64,000 nt of DNA from Actinoplanes sp. L3-i22 (GCF_019704555.1 NZ_AP024745.1:3666501-3730500); one strand, 5' to 3'. Shown: positions 32,446 to 42,112, counted from the stretch's first letter. A program made the numbers and translations. The notes: generated by a model not told the origin, from the letters alone.

Positions 32446-32826
32446 TCTCCGTCCTCCGGAACCGTCCCCCAGATTAGCGCGCGATCAGAGCCCGCCTCGC
32501 CGGTCAGCCCACACCAGCAGCGCCGGCCACCCGCCGTGCTCTGCCCCTGCCAGCAGGGCCGGCATCCGTCGCGGCCCGGCGGATACGTTTCGGTCGATAC
32601 CCCAGGCGCGCATCGGCCCTGGGCTCCCGCAAACGCCGCGCTGGGATCTCCGATACAGCGTGTAACCGTAGTCGATCGAACGATGTGAGGCGGACGGTCG
32701 AGACATGAACCTCTCCCATGAACTCCGCCCCGCACCATGCGTCCCGCCGCCCTGCTCACCACCGCCGACGACCGCACCCGCCCGACGCACCGACCGGTCG
32801 AGTTGCGGGCGGTGGGCTCAGGCCGA
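32446..32826. other. Intergenic region upstream of the ABC-F leader
   Basis: About 380 bases between the ABC-F leader and the membrane-protein gene. A possible TAATCT -10 box is seen on the minus strand near 32470-32480. Nothing else was recognised; open frames here have no family similarity or codon pattern of a real gene. Confidence 0.35.
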
Positions 32827-33684
32827 TCACATGTCTGGCCTGGCCCATGGCCGTGGCCGCAGCGCCGACCAGGTGATCATGGCCGGTCCGGTCAGCAGCA
32901 GGACGGCTGTGGCCACCGCGAGCATCGAGGGCGGCGGACTCGTGACGTTGTAGGAGCCGCAGCTCATGTCCAGGTCCTGGAACGGTTTCAGGAACTGGGT
33001 CTGCCGGTCGAGACCGGCCAGATTGTCCACCGCGGGCACCACGGCGAACACCAGCAGCATGGCGCCGGCGATGAGCAGGACGTTCTCCACCGGGCGGCCG
33101 CTGGTGCGGGTCATCGCGAGGACGACCGATACCGCCGCGGTCACCAAGGTCAGCATGCCCGGTGCGGTGACGATGAGCGGAGCCGGCGCGGCGACCCCCG
33201 GGTAATCGGGGAAAAGGCCGGTCAGGATCAGCGGAACGAGGACCACACCGAGAACGACGTGCCAGAGCCGGAGGCGTACCCCCGCAGCTCGGGGGAGGAG
33301 CCGCACCGCCGTCGTCGCACACACCAGGGCGAGAAAGCGCACGGCTTCGGCCGCCCAGCCGTAGTACAGCTGACCGCGCCGGTAGTCCCAGACCTCGGCC
33401 GACCGGTTCCCGCAGCCGCCCGCGCTCCAAAGATCGGGCACCGGAGTCCACTCGGCGATCAGATCGATCAGGACAGCCACGGCCAGCAGCAGGCAGAACG
33501 CCACCAGCGCGCCGCGCCGGAGCCGGGGCGCCGGGTGAACCGGCATCGCGGCGAACATCGCCAGGATCAGGAACGTCATGGCCTCGGCGCCGTGCCGAAA
33601 CACAGTCGCGTCCGTCCTGATCGCGGCGCCCACGACTACCAGCGCGACGCCGTAGACAGCGATCACCGCGGCAAAGGGGCGCAC
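32827..33684 (-). CDS. Polytopic membrane protein of unknown function
   Basis: 285 residues with about eight hydrophobic segments (for example AAVIAVYGVALVVVGAAI, GALVAFCLLLAVAVLIDLI, LWHVVLGVVLVPLILTGLF, MLAVATAVLLLTGPAMITWS). Loops contain a GGCGNRSAEVWDYRRGQLYY segment and a DMSCGSYN segment near the C-terminus, each with cysteine. No family is recognised. It ends 33 bases before the hydroxyquinol dioxygenase gene's end region and is probably a separate unit. Confidence 0.65.
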   Translation of the reverse strand: MRPFAAVIAVYGVALVVVGAAIRTDATVFRHGAEAMTFLILAMFAAMPVHPAPRLRRGALVAFCLLLAVAVLIDLIAEWTPVPDLWSAGGCGNRSAEVWDYRRGQLYYGWAAEAVRFLALVCATTAVRLLPRAAGVRLRLWHVVLGVVLVPLILTGLFPDYPGVAAPAPLIVTAPGMLTLVTAAVSVVLAMTRTSGRPVENVLLIAGAMLLVFAVVPAVDNLAGLDRQTQFLKPFQDLDMSCGSYNVTSPPPSMLAVATAVLLLTGPAMITWSALRPRPWARPDM

Positions 33685-33717
33685 GCGGACGAATTCTCCC
33701 CGCCACCCGTGACCGGA

Positions 33718-34602
33718 TCAGCCGAAACGCGTTTCCGGGGCCAGGACGATGTCGAAGCGGACCCGGGTCCACGGGCGGTCGCCCAGGTCGCGGCCGTCCG
33801 GCGTCGGGGTGCCGGGCGCCTGCCGTTCGAAGTCCTTGACCAGGGAGTCGCGGACGCCGAAGACGCTGTCCCGGTCGAGCAGTTCGTCGCCCCGGACGAA
33901 GATGTGCGTGACAAGCGTCCGAAGGCCCGCCGCCTCGACCATGAAGTGCAGGTGGGACGCGCGCATCGGGGAGCGCCCGGTGGCGTCGAGCAGCTTGCCG
34001 ACCGGCCCGTCGTGCGGGATCGGGTAGGGCGTGGGCACGATCGCCCAGAACCGGTACGCCCCGTCCGCGCCGGTGTGCAGATGACCGCGGGCGGCGACCC
34101 GGTCGTCCCCGTACTGCACGTCGTAGAAGCCGTCGTCGTCCGCCTCCCACACCTCGATCCGCGCCCCGGGCACCGGCTTGCCGTCGGTGTCGGTGACCAC
34201 GCCCTCCACCCAGCACGGCTCCCCGGGTGCCCCGCCGGCGATGTCCCCACCATGCTCGATCGCGGGCGAGCCCTCGACGAAGAACGGCCCGAACACGGTC
34301 GCCTCGGTGGCGTCCCGGTAGGCCTCGTTGTTCACCGTCACGGTCTGCATGGACGCGCCGAGCACGTCGGAGAGCAGGATGAACTCCTGCCTGCGGTCGT
34401 CGGTGAGGTGCCCGGTCGCGGTGAGGAACGCGATCGCCTGCTGCCACTCCGCCTCGGTCAGCCGCACGTCGCGGACGAAGGCGTGCAGGTGCCGGGTGAG
34501 CGCCCGCATGATCTCCTTCAGCCGCGGATCGGGCGTCCCGTCGAAGGACGCGGTGACCCGTTCGATCAGCTGCTCCTCGCGAGCCTGCTGTTCAGCGCTC
34601 AT
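33718..34602 (-). CDS. Hydroxyquinol 1,2-dioxygenase (intradiol ring-cleavage)
   Basis: 294 residues. The N-terminal helical dimerisation domain ([37 protein letters not shown]) is followed by the dioxygenase core: [27 protein letters not shown] with an iron-ligand tyrosine, and ASHLHFMV with two iron-ligand histidines. N-terminal helices and gene context fit hydroxyquinol rather than catechol dioxygenase. It opens hydroxyquinol to maleylacetate. The start overlaps the maleylacetate reductase stop by ATGA, so the three genes form one operon. Confidence 0.88.
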   Translation of the reverse strand: MSAEQQAREEQLIERVTASFDGTPDPRLKEIMRALTRHLHAFVRDVRLTEAEWQQAIAFLTATGHLTDDRRQEFILLSDVLGASMQTVTVNNEAYRDATEATVFGPFFVEGSPAIEHGGDIAGGAPGEPCWVEGVVTDTDGKPVPGARIEVWEADDDGFYDVQYGDDRVAARGHLHTGADGAYRFWAIVPTPYPIPHDGPVGKLLDATGRSPMRASHLHFMVEAAGLRTLVTHIFVRGDELLDRDSVFGVRDSLVKDFERQAPGTPTPDGRDLGDRPWTRVRFDIVLAPETRFG

Positions 34603-35570
34603 CTCAGTTCCTCCCCGGCCCAGGCTCGGTGCAGCAGTTCGGTCAGGTTCTCGGCGGTGACCGGGACCGGGTTGCCGGCCGGCACCACCGGCAGGATCGC
34701 CTCGACGGCGGCCGGGACGTCGGTCTCCCGGAATCCGTAGTCGCGCAACGCGCGCGGGGCGCCGATCTCGTCGCGCAGGCCGTCCAGCGTCGCCGCGATG
34801 CGGGCGGAGACCCCCGGGGCGTTCAGCGCCATCACATACGGCAGGACCGTCGCGTGCGTCTGTGCGTGCGGAAGGTTGAACATCCCGCCGAGCACATGGC
34901 AGATCTTGTGATGGAGTCCTGAGCCGGCCGACGCGAACGCGACCGCGGCCAGGTGGGCGCCGTAGACCGTCTGCTCCCGGCCGTCGAGGTCGGGCCGGCG
35001 CAACCCGTCGCGCAACGCCCGGATGCCTTCGAGGGCGAGTGCCAGGTTGATCGGGTCGGCCCGTGGCGCCCACATCGAGTCGACGCAGTGCGCGAGCGCG
35101 TTCAGCCCGGACGCGGCGGCGAGCTCCGCCGGCAGCGTCAGGGTCAGCGCGGCGTCGTAGAGGACGGTCCGCGGCAGCACCCGCGGGTCGGAGCCGGTGG
35201 TCTTGCGGCCGTTCTCGGTCAGGCCCCACACGTTGGTGGCCTCCGAGCCGGCGAACGTGGTGGGCACCGCGACGATCGGCAGCCCGGTGGTCAGCGCGAC
35301 CGCCTTGGCCAGCCCGGTGGTCGACCCGCCACCGACGCTGACCAGCACGTCGTGGCCGTCGGCGGCCTTGCGGGCCCGCTCGGCGACCTCGATCGGCACG
35401 TGCATCGCCACCTCGCGGTGGTGGGTCGCGCCGGGCAGCACGTCGGCTGCCCGGGTGGTGATCACCAGTGGTCGCCGGCCGAGCCGGGCGACCTCCTCGG
35501 GGAGGCGCTGGAACGCCTGGTGGGAGGCGAAGACCACGCGCTGCGGCAGGGTCTCGTGGGTGAAGTTCAT
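34599..35570 (-). CDS. Maleylacetate reductase
   Basis: 323 residues, a little short for the family (about 350). Iron-type alcohol dehydrogenase fold: [20 protein letters not shown] for NAD(P) binding, [20 protein letters not shown], and the metal/catalytic region [20 protein letters not shown]. It reduces maleylacetate, the product of hydroxyquinol cleavage, to 3-oxoadipate. It overlaps both neighbours by four bases (dioxygenase downstream, monooxygenase upstream). Confidence 0.87.
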   Translation of the reverse strand: MNFTHETLPQRVVFASHQAFQRLPEEVARLGRRPLVITTRAADVLPGATHHREVAMHVPIEVAERARKAADGHDVLVSVGGGSTTGLAKAVALTTGLPIVAVPTTFAGSEATNVWGLTENGRKTTGSDPRVLPRTVLYDAALTLTLPAELAAASGLNALAHCVDSMWAPRADPINLALALEGIRALRDGLRRPDLDGREQTVYGAHLAAVAFASAGSGLHHKICHVLGGMFNLPHAQTHATVLPYVMALNAPGVSARIAATLDGLRDEIGAPRALRDYGFRETDVPAAVEAILPVVPAGNPVPVTAENLTELLHRAWAGEELR

Positions 35571-37315
35571 GAGGTTCGCCCGAGGATCGTGGCCATTGCG
35601 CCGCGCAAGGCCCGGTGGGGGTCGCCGGGCAGGCTCATCGAGCGCCAGCCGATGTGCTTGTCCGGGCGGACCAGGATCGCTCCATCCTCCTCGACCTCCC
35701 GGACGCGCGCCCAGTCGTAGTACAGATCGGTGACCGCCCGGCCCGGCCCGATCACGATCGCCTCCAGGCCGATCCCGAACTCGGCCGCGACCTTCTCGGC
35801 GGCCTCCGCCCAGGTGCCGCCGGCGATGCCGGTGAGCAGGGTGAACCGGGTCATCGGGGCCAGGTCGAGGGTGGAGACCCGGTTCCGGGAGTCGCCGACC
35901 CAGACGTGCGGCAGCCGGGAGCCGGGCACCGTCGACGGCTGGTAGTACAGCTCCGGGTCCCGCACCGGCGCGGGCCGGGCCGAACCGTCCGGGACGACCG
36001 CCGCGGACGTGTAGAACTGGCCGAGCTCGACCCCGTGCGCGTTGAACTCGTAGTGCTTGAGCTCCATCGCGGACACCAGGGCGGCCCGTTTGGCGGCGCC
36101 GGCCGGGGTGTCCGCCTTGCGCTCCTCGATGCGGGCGGCCATCTCCGCCTCGTCCTTCGCGTCGAGCAGGCCGAGCACCTCGAAGAACTGGACGAACTCG
36201 CGGCTCGACCGGTTGGCGCGCAGGACGATCTGCTCGGCCACCGGGGCCCGCTCGGTGGTGTACGTGTCGAGCAGCCCCGGATCGGCCTGCCCGCGCAGCA
36301 CGGCGGCGAGTTTCCAGGCCAGGTTGTAGGAGTCCTGGATCGACGTGTTCGACCCGAGACCGTTGGACGGCGGGTGCCGGTGCACGGCGTCGCCGGCGCA
36401 GAACACCCGCCCGTGGTGCAGACGCTCGGCATACATCTCGTTGTTGCCCCACAACGACGTGCCGGTGATCTCCACGTCCAGATCGGGCAGGCCGAGCAGG
36501 CTGCGGACGATCGCGACCGCGGCGGCGTCGTCGACGACCGGGGCCGGCTGGTTGATGTCGTACCCCCACACGACCAGCCACTCGTTCCACGGGCGGACCA
36601 TCCGGACCAGCCCCGCGCCGATGCCACCGACGTTCGAACCGGGCTGGATGACCCAGTAGAGGACGGAAGGCCGATTACCCACGTACGGCGAAAGGTCTGC
36701 TTTGAAATTGATGTTCATCGAACCGGCGATGTCCATTGCACCGGCCATCGGCAGCCCGAGATCCTCGGCGACCTGGGAGCGTGCGCCATCCGCGCCGATC
36801 AGGTATTTCGCTCGGATCGTGTACTCCTGGCCGGTGACCCGGTCGCGCACCTCGACGTCGACGCCGTCCTCGTCCTGGTGGTGGCGCAGGTATTCGGTGG
36901 AGAACAGGGTCCGGGTGCCGCGCTCGGTCGCGTTGCGGACCAGGATCGGCTCGAGGTAGGTCTGCGGGATGTCGACCGGCAGGCAGGGGGAGGCCAGCTC
37001 GTAGTCGCCGTGCCGGCCCGGGTGGGTGCCCCAGGTCAGGATCCGGCCGATCTCCTCACCGGCGATCGCGGTGCAGAAGACGGTGTCGCCCATCAGATGG
37101 TGCGGCGTGGCGTCGGCGAGCACCTGCTCCTCGATGCCGGCGTCGCGGAACACCTCCATCGCGCGCTGGTTGGTGATGTGCGCGCGGGGGGTGTTCGCCG
37201 TCCAGCGGTACTTGGTGATCATGAGGTTCGGGATGCCGAGCGTGGACAGCAGCAATGCCGCGCCCGCGCCGGCCGGGCCCGATCCCACGACGAGAACATC
37301 GGTGGTCACCACCAT
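35567..37315 (-). CDS. FAD-dependent phenol/resorcinol-type monooxygenase
   Basis: 582 residues, the length of TfdB-type phenol hydroxylases. FAD motifs appear in order: [20 protein letters not shown], then [14 protein letters not shown], and [20 protein letters not shown]. The C-terminal 150 residues form a thioredoxin-like domain. It is the first gene of the operon, so it probably hydroxylates a resorcinol- or chlorophenol-like substrate toward hydroxyquinol. Exact substrate is not decided by sequence. A GGAGGAGG ribosome site precedes ATG 37315. Confidence 0.83.
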   Translation of the reverse strand: MVVTTDVLVVGSGPAGAGAALLLSTLGIPNLMITKYRWTANTPRAHITNQRAMEVFRDAGIEEQVLADATPHHLMGDTVFCTAIAGEEIGRILTWGTHPGRHGDYELASPCLPVDIPQTYLEPILVRNATERGTRTLFSTEYLRHHQDEDGVDVEVRDRVTGQEYTIRAKYLIGADGARSQVAEDLGLPMAGAMDIAGSMNINFKADLSPYVGNRPSVLYWVIQPGSNVGGIGAGLVRMVRPWNEWLVVWGYDINQPAPVVDDAAAVAIVRSLLGLPDLDVEITGTSLWGNNEMYAERLHHGRVFCAGDAVHRHPPSNGLGSNTSIQDSYNLAWKLAAVLRGQADPGLLDTYTTERAPVAEQIVLRANRSSREFVQFFEVLGLLDAKDEAEMAARIEERKADTPAGAAKRAALVSAMELKHYEFNAHGVELGQFYTSAAVVPDGSARPAPVRDPELYYQPSTVPGSRLPHVWVGDSRNRVSTLDLAPMTRFTLLTGIAGGTWAEAAEKVAAEFGIGLEAIVIGPGRAVTDLYYDWARVREVEEDGAILVRPDKHIGWRSMSLPGDPHRALRGAMATILGRTS

Positions 37316-37358
37316 GGTCCTGCCTCCTCCACAGCTGCGGTCCGGGCCAGTCTGGAGG

Positions 37359-37375
37359 TCTGCCCCAGGGGCAGA
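37359..37375. promoter_or_regulatory. Palindrome upstream of the phenol-hydroxylase operon
   Basis: TCTGCCCC-a-GGGGCAGA, 8-bp perfect arms with a one-base centre, 44-60 bases upstream of the monooxygenase start. Position suits an operator or activator site for the AraC or LysR protein encoded next door. Confidence 0.5.
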
Positions 37376-37431
37376 GCAAGCCCTCGGGAGGAAACACGGC
37401 GGAAATCAGAAAGCGTGGCGGAACTTCAAAA

Positions 37432-38352
37432 TCAAAAAGATTGCGGCGTACGACGTACGTCCGCGGCCCTGATCCCGAACCGCGCCCGGAACGCCTGCGA
37501 GAAGTAGGTCGCCGAACCGAATCCGCACCGCGCGGCCGCCTCCGCGACGCTCGTGCCCGGTGCCGAGAGCAGCAGCGCGCGAGCCCGATCCAGGCGCCGG
37601 GCCAGCACGTACTGCGGAAGGCTGGTGTCCGTCGCGGCGAAGGCCCGGGACAGATGCCGCTCGCTGATCCCGATCCCGGTGGCGACCCGTGCCGCGTTCA
37701 GACCGGGATCGGTCAGATGGTCCTCGATGAAGGCGCGAGCGTTGGCCAGGTGCACCCGGCCCGGGTCGGCCGGGGTCCGCCCGAGCAGCGCGGCGACCAG
37801 GTGCAGCAGGGTCTCCTCGTCGACCGCCGGCTGATTCTGATCAGCTCGCACGGCGCGGTCGACCAGTGCGCTCAGCGTGCGCGCGGCCGGGGCGACCACC
37901 GGAGCGCGCAGCTCGTCCAGCCCGGTCACCTCGCGGAACGTCTCGCGCGGCACCTTGATCGCCAGCTCCTCCAGCCCCCGCGAGAAGCCGCGCATGAACG
38001 GCCGGTCCGCGTCGCAGACCAGCACCTGCCCCGGCCGCAGCGTGACCACGCCGTCGTCGTGATAGAAGAACGCCTCGCCCCGAACCGCCAGGTAGACCGC
38101 GATCGCGTCGGCCGGGCTGGTCCGGATCACCTCGGCCGGCCGCTCGACGACGTGCGAGTTCCCCCGCACCCGGGCTAGCTGGACCCGGTCGAGCCGCAGG
38201 TTCAGCTCGGTCCCGTCGAACGGCTCCTCGCCGAGCATGTGGCAGCGCAGACCGATCAGCGCATCCCGGTTGTGGTCCTCCCACAGCTCGATGCGCCGGG
38301 CGGTGGGCAGGCCGGCGGTGCTGAACCGGACCAGCCGCCGGGGCGGGGTCAC
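37432..38352 (-). CDS. AraC-family regulator of the hydroxyquinol cluster (inferred)
   Basis: 306 residues from GTG 38352. N-terminal AraC-binding-like domain (SHVVERPAEVIRTSPADAIA, GQVLVCDADRPFMRGFSRGL); the C-terminal HTH pair is clear: VATGIGISERHLSRAFAATD, then SVAEAAARCGFGSATYFSQA followed by FRARFGI. The start overlaps the LysR stop (GTGA), so both regulators are made from one mRNA. The promoter of the adjacent phenol-hydroxylase operon is the natural target. That assignment is inferred from position. Confidence 0.83.
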   Translation of the reverse strand: MTPPRRLVRFSTAGLPTARRIELWEDHNRDALIGLRCHMLGEEPFDGTELNLRLDRVQLARVRGNSHVVERPAEVIRTSPADAIAVYLAVRGEAFFYHDDGVVTLRPGQVLVCDADRPFMRGFSRGLEELAIKVPRETFREVTGLDELRAPVVAPAARTLSALVDRAVRADQNQPAVDEETLLHLVAALLGRTPADPGRVHLANARAFIEDHLTDPGLNAARVATGIGISERHLSRAFAATDTSLPQYVLARRLDRARALLLSAPGTSVAEAAARCGFGSATYFSQAFRARFGIRAADVRRTPQSF

Positions 38353-39233
38353 GACGAGCAGCGTACGACGATGTCGGCCACCTGACGAACCGCCGGCGAG
38401 CTCTCCGCGGCCCGGGTCGCGATCGCCAGGTCGATCGTCGGCGCCTGGTTGATCGGGACGTATTCGACACCCTCCAGGTCGAGGCTGCGGACCGCCTCCG
38501 GGACCAGGGCGACGCCGAGCCCGGCGGCGACGAAGACGACCAGCGTCGCGGTCTCGCCGACCTCCATGATCGACGACGGTTGGAAGCCCGCGGCGGCGCA
38601 CGCGGCCAGCACGTGCTCGTGCATCGACGAGCGGTGCCCGGAGAAGTGCGTCACGAACGGGTCGCCGGCCAGCTCGGCCAGGTCGATGCTCGCCCGGTCG
38701 GCCAGGTCGTGCCAGTCGGGCAGGACCGCGATCAGCCGCTCGGTGCGCAGCACGCGGACGTCGAGCTCCGGCCGGACGACGCCGTCGGGACGCAGGACCA
38801 CCAGGTCGTACGTGCCGTCCAGCAGACCGTCCAGCAGCGCCGGGCTGAGCGACTCGCCGTGCAGCTCCAGGCGGACGTCCGGCAGCAGCCGGCGCACCTC
38901 CCGGGCGGCCTGGGGGAGCAGGTCGTAGGTCGCGGTGCCGATGAAGCCGACCGACACCCGCCCGGCGTGCCCGGACGCGACCAGGGACATGTCGGTGGCG
39001 GCGCGCTCGACCGAGCCGAGCACCGCGCGGGCGTGCTCGGCGAAGCGCAGACCCGCCCCGGTCAGCTCGACCCGCCGCGTGGTGCGGCTGACCAGCTCCA
39101 CGCCGAACTCCCGCTCCAGCTGCTTGACCTGCTGCGACAATGCCGGTTGGGCGAGGTGCAGGCGCTCGGCGGCCCGGCCGAAGTGCCGCTCCTCGGCGAG
39201 CGCCACGAACGAGCGCAGGTGCCTCAGTTCCAT
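38349..39233 (-). CDS. LysR-family regulator of the beta-ketoadipate genes (inferred)
   Basis: 294 residues. HTH: MELRHLRSFVALAEERHFGR, then AAERLHLAQPALSQQVKQLE. The effector domain (GRVSVGFIGTATYDLLPQAA, DLVVLRPDG, FVTHFSGHRSSMHEHVLAAC) has the CatR/PcaQ-type layout. It is divergent from the thiolase gene with a 70-base gap, the typical position of a LysR activator relative to its target operon. It is co-transcribed with the AraC gene. Confidence 0.85.
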   Translation of the reverse strand: MELRHLRSFVALAEERHFGRAAERLHLAQPALSQQVKQLEREFGVELVSRTTRRVELTGAGLRFAEHARAVLGSVERAATDMSLVASGHAGRVSVGFIGTATYDLLPQAAREVRRLLPDVRLELHGESLSPALLDGLLDGTYDLVVLRPDGVVRPELDVRVLRTERLIAVLPDWHDLADRASIDLAELAGDPFVTHFSGHRSSMHEHVLAACAAAGFQPSSIMEVGETATLVVFVAAGLGVALVPEAVRSLDLEGVEYVPINQAPTIDLAIATRAAESSPAVRQVADIVVRCSS

Positions 39234-39247
39234 GCATCCACGTTATC

Positions 39248-39261
39248 AATCGAGCTTTATT
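39248..39261. promoter_or_regulatory. Weak LysR-type dyad before the thiolase gene
   Basis: AAT-N8-ATT in the AT-rich part of the LysR/thiolase gap. It is shorter than the usual T-N11-A box but is the only symmetric AT-rich element there. Support is weak. Confidence 0.3.
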
Positions 39262-39303
39262 CAGTATTGGCCACGATCGGTGTGGTCGGCCTAGGTTGGT
39301 GGC

Positions 39304-40479
39304 ATGACTTCCGCGTACCTCTTCGCCGCGACCCGGACGCCGTTCGGGCGATTCAACGGGGCCCTCGCCGAGAGCCGTCCGGACGATCTGGCCGCCGCCG
39401 CCGTCCAAGGCGTGCTGAGAAAGACCCCCGACCTGGATCCGGCCGCGATCGGCGACGTCGTGTGGGGCTGTGCGAACCAGGCCGGCGAGGACAACCGTAA
39501 CGTCGGCCGGATGGCCGTGCTCCTCGCCGGCCTCCCCGTCTCGGTTCCGGCCACCACGGTCAACCGGCTCTGCGGCTCGTCGCTGGACGCCGCGATCATC
39601 GGCTCCCGGGCGATCGAGACCGGTGACGCCGACGTGGTGCTGGTCGGCGGCGTCGAGTCGATGACCCGCGCCCCGTGGGTGCTGCCGAAACCGTCGAAGG
39701 CGTTCCCGGTGGGGAACGTGACCGCCGTGTCGACCACGCTCGGCTGGCGGCTGGTCAACGACAACATGCCGAAGGAGTGGACGATCTCGCTGGGCGAGTG
39801 CAACGAGCTGCTCGGGGAGAAGTTCGGGATCTCCCGCGAGCGGCAGGACGCGTTCGCCGCCCGATCGCACGTCCTCGCTGCCGCGGCGTGGGATGCCGGC
39901 TTCTACGACGATCTGACCGTTGCCGTCGGCGACCTGGTCCGGGACGAGGGCCTCCGGCCGGACAGCACCGCCGGGAAACTGGCCAAGCTCAAGCCGTCGT
40001 TCCGCCCGGACGGCACGATCACGGCCGGCAACGCGTCCCCGTTGAACGACGGCGCGTCCGCGGTCCTGCTCGGCTCCGAGGCGGCCGCTGACCGGATCGG
40101 ATCAGCCCCGATCGCCCGGGTCGCCGGCCGCGGGGTGTCCGCGGTCGACCCGGTGATGTTCGGTTACGCGCCGGTCGAGGCCGCCGACCGGGCGCTCGCC
40201 CGCGCCGGCATCACCTGGGCCGACGTCTCCGCGGTCGAGCTCAACGAGGCGTTCGCGGTGCAGTCCCTCGCCTGCGTCGACGCCTGGGACATCGACCCGG
40301 AGATCGTGAACGCCAAGGGCGGCGCGATCGCCATCGGCCACCCGCTCGGCGCGTCCGGCGGCCGCATCCTCGGCACGCTCGCCGCGCGGCTCAAGGAGTC
40401 CGGCGGCCGTTACGGCGTCGCCGCCATCTGTATCGGCGTCGGTCAGGCCCTCGCCGTCGTCCTGGAGAACGTGGCATGA
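39304..40479 (+). CDS. pcaF: Acetyl-CoA C-acyltransferase, probably 3-oxoadipyl-CoA thiolase
   Basis: 391 residues, normal thiolase length. NRLCGSSLDAAIIGSRAIET near residue 90 carries the nucleophilic cysteine, ELNEAFAVQSLA and GGAIAIGHPLGASGGRI follow, and CIGVGQALAVVLENVA holds the second cysteine. It splits 3-oxoadipyl-CoA into succinyl-CoA and acetyl-CoA if, as gene order suggests, it belongs to the beta-ketoadipate pathway. It overlaps the first CoA-transferase gene by ATGA. Confidence 0.85.
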   Translation: MTSAYLFAATRTPFGRFNGALAESRPDDLAAAAVQGVLRKTPDLDPAAIGDVVWGCANQAGEDNRNVGRMAVLLAGLPVSVPATTVNRLCGSSLDAAIIGSRAIETGDADVVLVGGVESMTRAPWVLPKPSKAFPVGNVTAVSTTLGWRLVNDNMPKEWTISLGECNELLGEKFGISRERQDAFAARSHVLAAAAWDAGFYDDLTVAVGDLVRDEGLRPDSTAGKLAKLKPSFRPDGTITAGNASPLNDGASAVLLGSEAAADRIGSAPIARVAGRGVSAVDPVMFGYAPVEAADRALARAGITWADVSAVELNEAFAVQSLACVDAWDIDPEIVNAKGGAIAIGHPLGASGGRILGTLAARLKESGGRYGVAAICIGVGQALAVVLENVA

Positions 40480-41138
40480 GCGCCGTCAAGATCTGCGACA
40501 GTACGACGGAGGCCGTCGCCGGGATCGCGGACGGCTCGACCGTCCTGATCGGCGGGTTCGGGCTGGCCGGGATGCCGGTGCAGCTCATCGACGCGCTGAT
40601 CGAGCAGGGCGCCACCGACCTGACCGTGGTGTCCAACAACGCCGGCAACGGTGACACCGGGCTCGCCGCGCTGCTGGCGAAAGGCCGCGTCCGCAAGGTG
40701 ATCTGCTCGTTCCCCCGGCAGTCCGACTCGTGGGTCTTCGACGGGCTCTACCGGTCCGGCAAGATCGAGCTGGAGGTCGTGCCGCAGGGCAACCTCGCCG
40801 AGCGGATGCGGGCCGCCGGGGCCGGCATCGGCGCGTTCTACAGCCCGACCGCGGTCGGCACGCCGCTCGCCGAGGGCAAGGAGACTCGCGAGATCGACGG
40901 CCGGACCTACGTTCTGGAGTTCCCGATCAAGGGGGACGTCGCACTGATCGGCGCGCACCGGTCGGACCGGATGGGCAACCTGGTCTACCGCAAGACCGCC
41001 CGCAACTTCGGCCCGGTGATGGCCACCGCCGGCCGGCTCGTGATCGCCCAGGTCAGCGAGGTGGTCGACACCGGCGCACTGGACCCGGAAGCGATCGTGA
41101 CCCCGAGCATCTACGTCGACCGGGTGGTGGCGGTATGA
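40476..41138 (+). CDS. pcaI: 3-oxoacid CoA-transferase subunit A
   Basis: 220 residues. TVLIGGFGLAGMPVQLIDAL is the glycine-rich CoA-binding motif of family I CoA transferases, with VVSNNAGNGDTGLAALLAKG and KVICSFPRQ typical of subunit A. With subunit B it activates 3-oxoadipate with succinyl-CoA, although acetoacetate-type substrates cannot be excluded by sequence. It overlaps both neighbours by four bases, so thiolase and both subunits are translationally coupled. Confidence 0.87.
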   Translation: MSAVKICDSTTEAVAGIADGSTVLIGGFGLAGMPVQLIDALIEQGATDLTVVSNNAGNGDTGLAALLAKGRVRKVICSFPRQSDSWVFDGLYRSGKIELEVVPQGNLAERMRAAGAGIGAFYSPTAVGTPLAEGKETREIDGRTYVLEFPIKGDVALIGAHRSDRMGNLVYRKTARNFGPVMATAGRLVIAQVSEVVDTGALDPEAIVTPSIYVDRVVAV

Positions 41139-41785
41139 GCCTGAACAAACACGAGATGGCCGCGCTGGTGGCCCGGGACATCGAGGCCGGCTCGTTCGTC
41201 AACCTCGGGATCGGCCAGCCGACCCTGGTCGCGGATCATCTACCGGCCGACGCGGGCATCGTGCTGCACACCGAGAACGGCATGCTCAACATGGGTCCGG
41301 CCGCGACCGGCGACCAGATCGACCCGGATCTGATCAACGCGGGCAAGGTGCCGGTGACCGAGCTGCCCGGCTCGGCGTATTTCCACCACGCCGACTCGTT
41401 CGCCATGATGCGCGGCGGCCACCTGGACGTCTGCGTGCTCGGGGCGTTCCAGGTCTCCGCGCGGGGCGACCTGGCCAACTGGCACACCGGCGAGCCGGAC
41501 GCGATCCCCGCGGTCGGCGGCGCGATGGATCTGGCGGTCGGTGCGAAGAGCGTCTACGTGATGATGACCCTGTTCACGAAGGACGGCACGCCGAAGCTCG
41601 TGCCGGACTGCACCTATCCGCTGACCGGCCTGCGCTGCGTCAACCGCGTCTACACCGACCTGGCGACCTTCGTCATCACGCCCGAGGGCGTGCGAGTCCG
41701 CGAGACCTTCGGCATCTCGTTCGACGAGCTCAGCGCCCGCCTGCCGATCCCACTCCTGAGCGGAGACTCTGTCCCGGCGCGGTGA
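41135..41785 (+). CDS. pcaJ: 3-oxoacid CoA-transferase subunit B
   Basis: 216 residues. SFVNLGIGQPTLVADHLPAD and IVLHTENGMLNMGPAATG contain the catalytic glutamate of the ENG motif, which forms the acyl-glutamyl-CoA intermediate. The chain LDVCVLGAFQVSARGDLANW is typical of subunit B. ATG 41135 overlaps the subunit A stop. It is the last gene of this operon. Confidence 0.87.
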   Translation: MSLNKHEMAALVARDIEAGSFVNLGIGQPTLVADHLPADAGIVLHTENGMLNMGPAATGDQIDPDLINAGKVPVTELPGSAYFHHADSFAMMRGGHLDVCVLGAFQVSARGDLANWHTGEPDAIPAVGGAMDLAVGAKSVYVMMTLFTKDGTPKLVPDCTYPLTGLRCVNRVYTDLATFVITPEGVRVRETFGISFDELSARLPIPLLSGDSVPAR

Positions 41786-42112
41786 CAGCGAGGGTCGGCG
41801 CCCGGCCCGCGGCCTTCGTAACCGCACCGTCGCTCGGGAGGGTGGCGCGATCCGTCCTCCGTGAGGGGCGCTGTCCTCTTTCGCGAGGGCGCAGGTCGGG
41901 GCGATCTGCCGAGCGAGACCGGCCACCGGTGGTGGGCAGGGGAGCCGGCCCGGGCAGGGAGTCGGTTCGGGCCGTTGGCAGTGGGCCGGGGAGTTGGTCC
42001 GAGTCGTTGGTGGTGGGCCGGGGAGTTGGTCCGGGCCGTTGGTGGTGGGCCGGGGAGTTGGTCCGGGCCGTTGGTGTGGGCTGGGGAACTGGTCCGGGCC
42101 GTTGGCGGTGGG
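41786..42112. other. Intergenic region dominated by a tandem repeat
   Basis: Between the CoA-transferase and PH-like genes. The first 165 bases show nothing recognisable; the rest is a 32-bp tandem repeat listed separately. Long open frames here are only the repeat read in translation. Confidence 0.6.
41952..42109. repeat. Five tandem copies of a ~32-bp GC-rich unit
   Basis: Five units of 31-32 bp (41952-41982, 41983-42014, 42015-42046, 42047-42077, 42078-42109). Each starts with a GGGCCGGGGAGTTGG-like block and ends GCCGTTGGTGGT. Units 2-4 are nearly identical; units 1 and 5 have diverged. The array is minisatellite-like. Confidence 0.85.

Noticed and set aside
32376..32777. Minus-strand frame of 133 codons upstream of the ABC-F gene
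   Set aside because: It is in a different frame from the leader peptide, has no ribosome site or family similarity, and its Arg/Cys/Trp-rich composition looks like non-coding translation.
41952..42109. CRISPR array or coding repeat protein
   Set aside because: The 32-bp units are directly tandem without unique spacers, and the translated frames are only composition artefacts.
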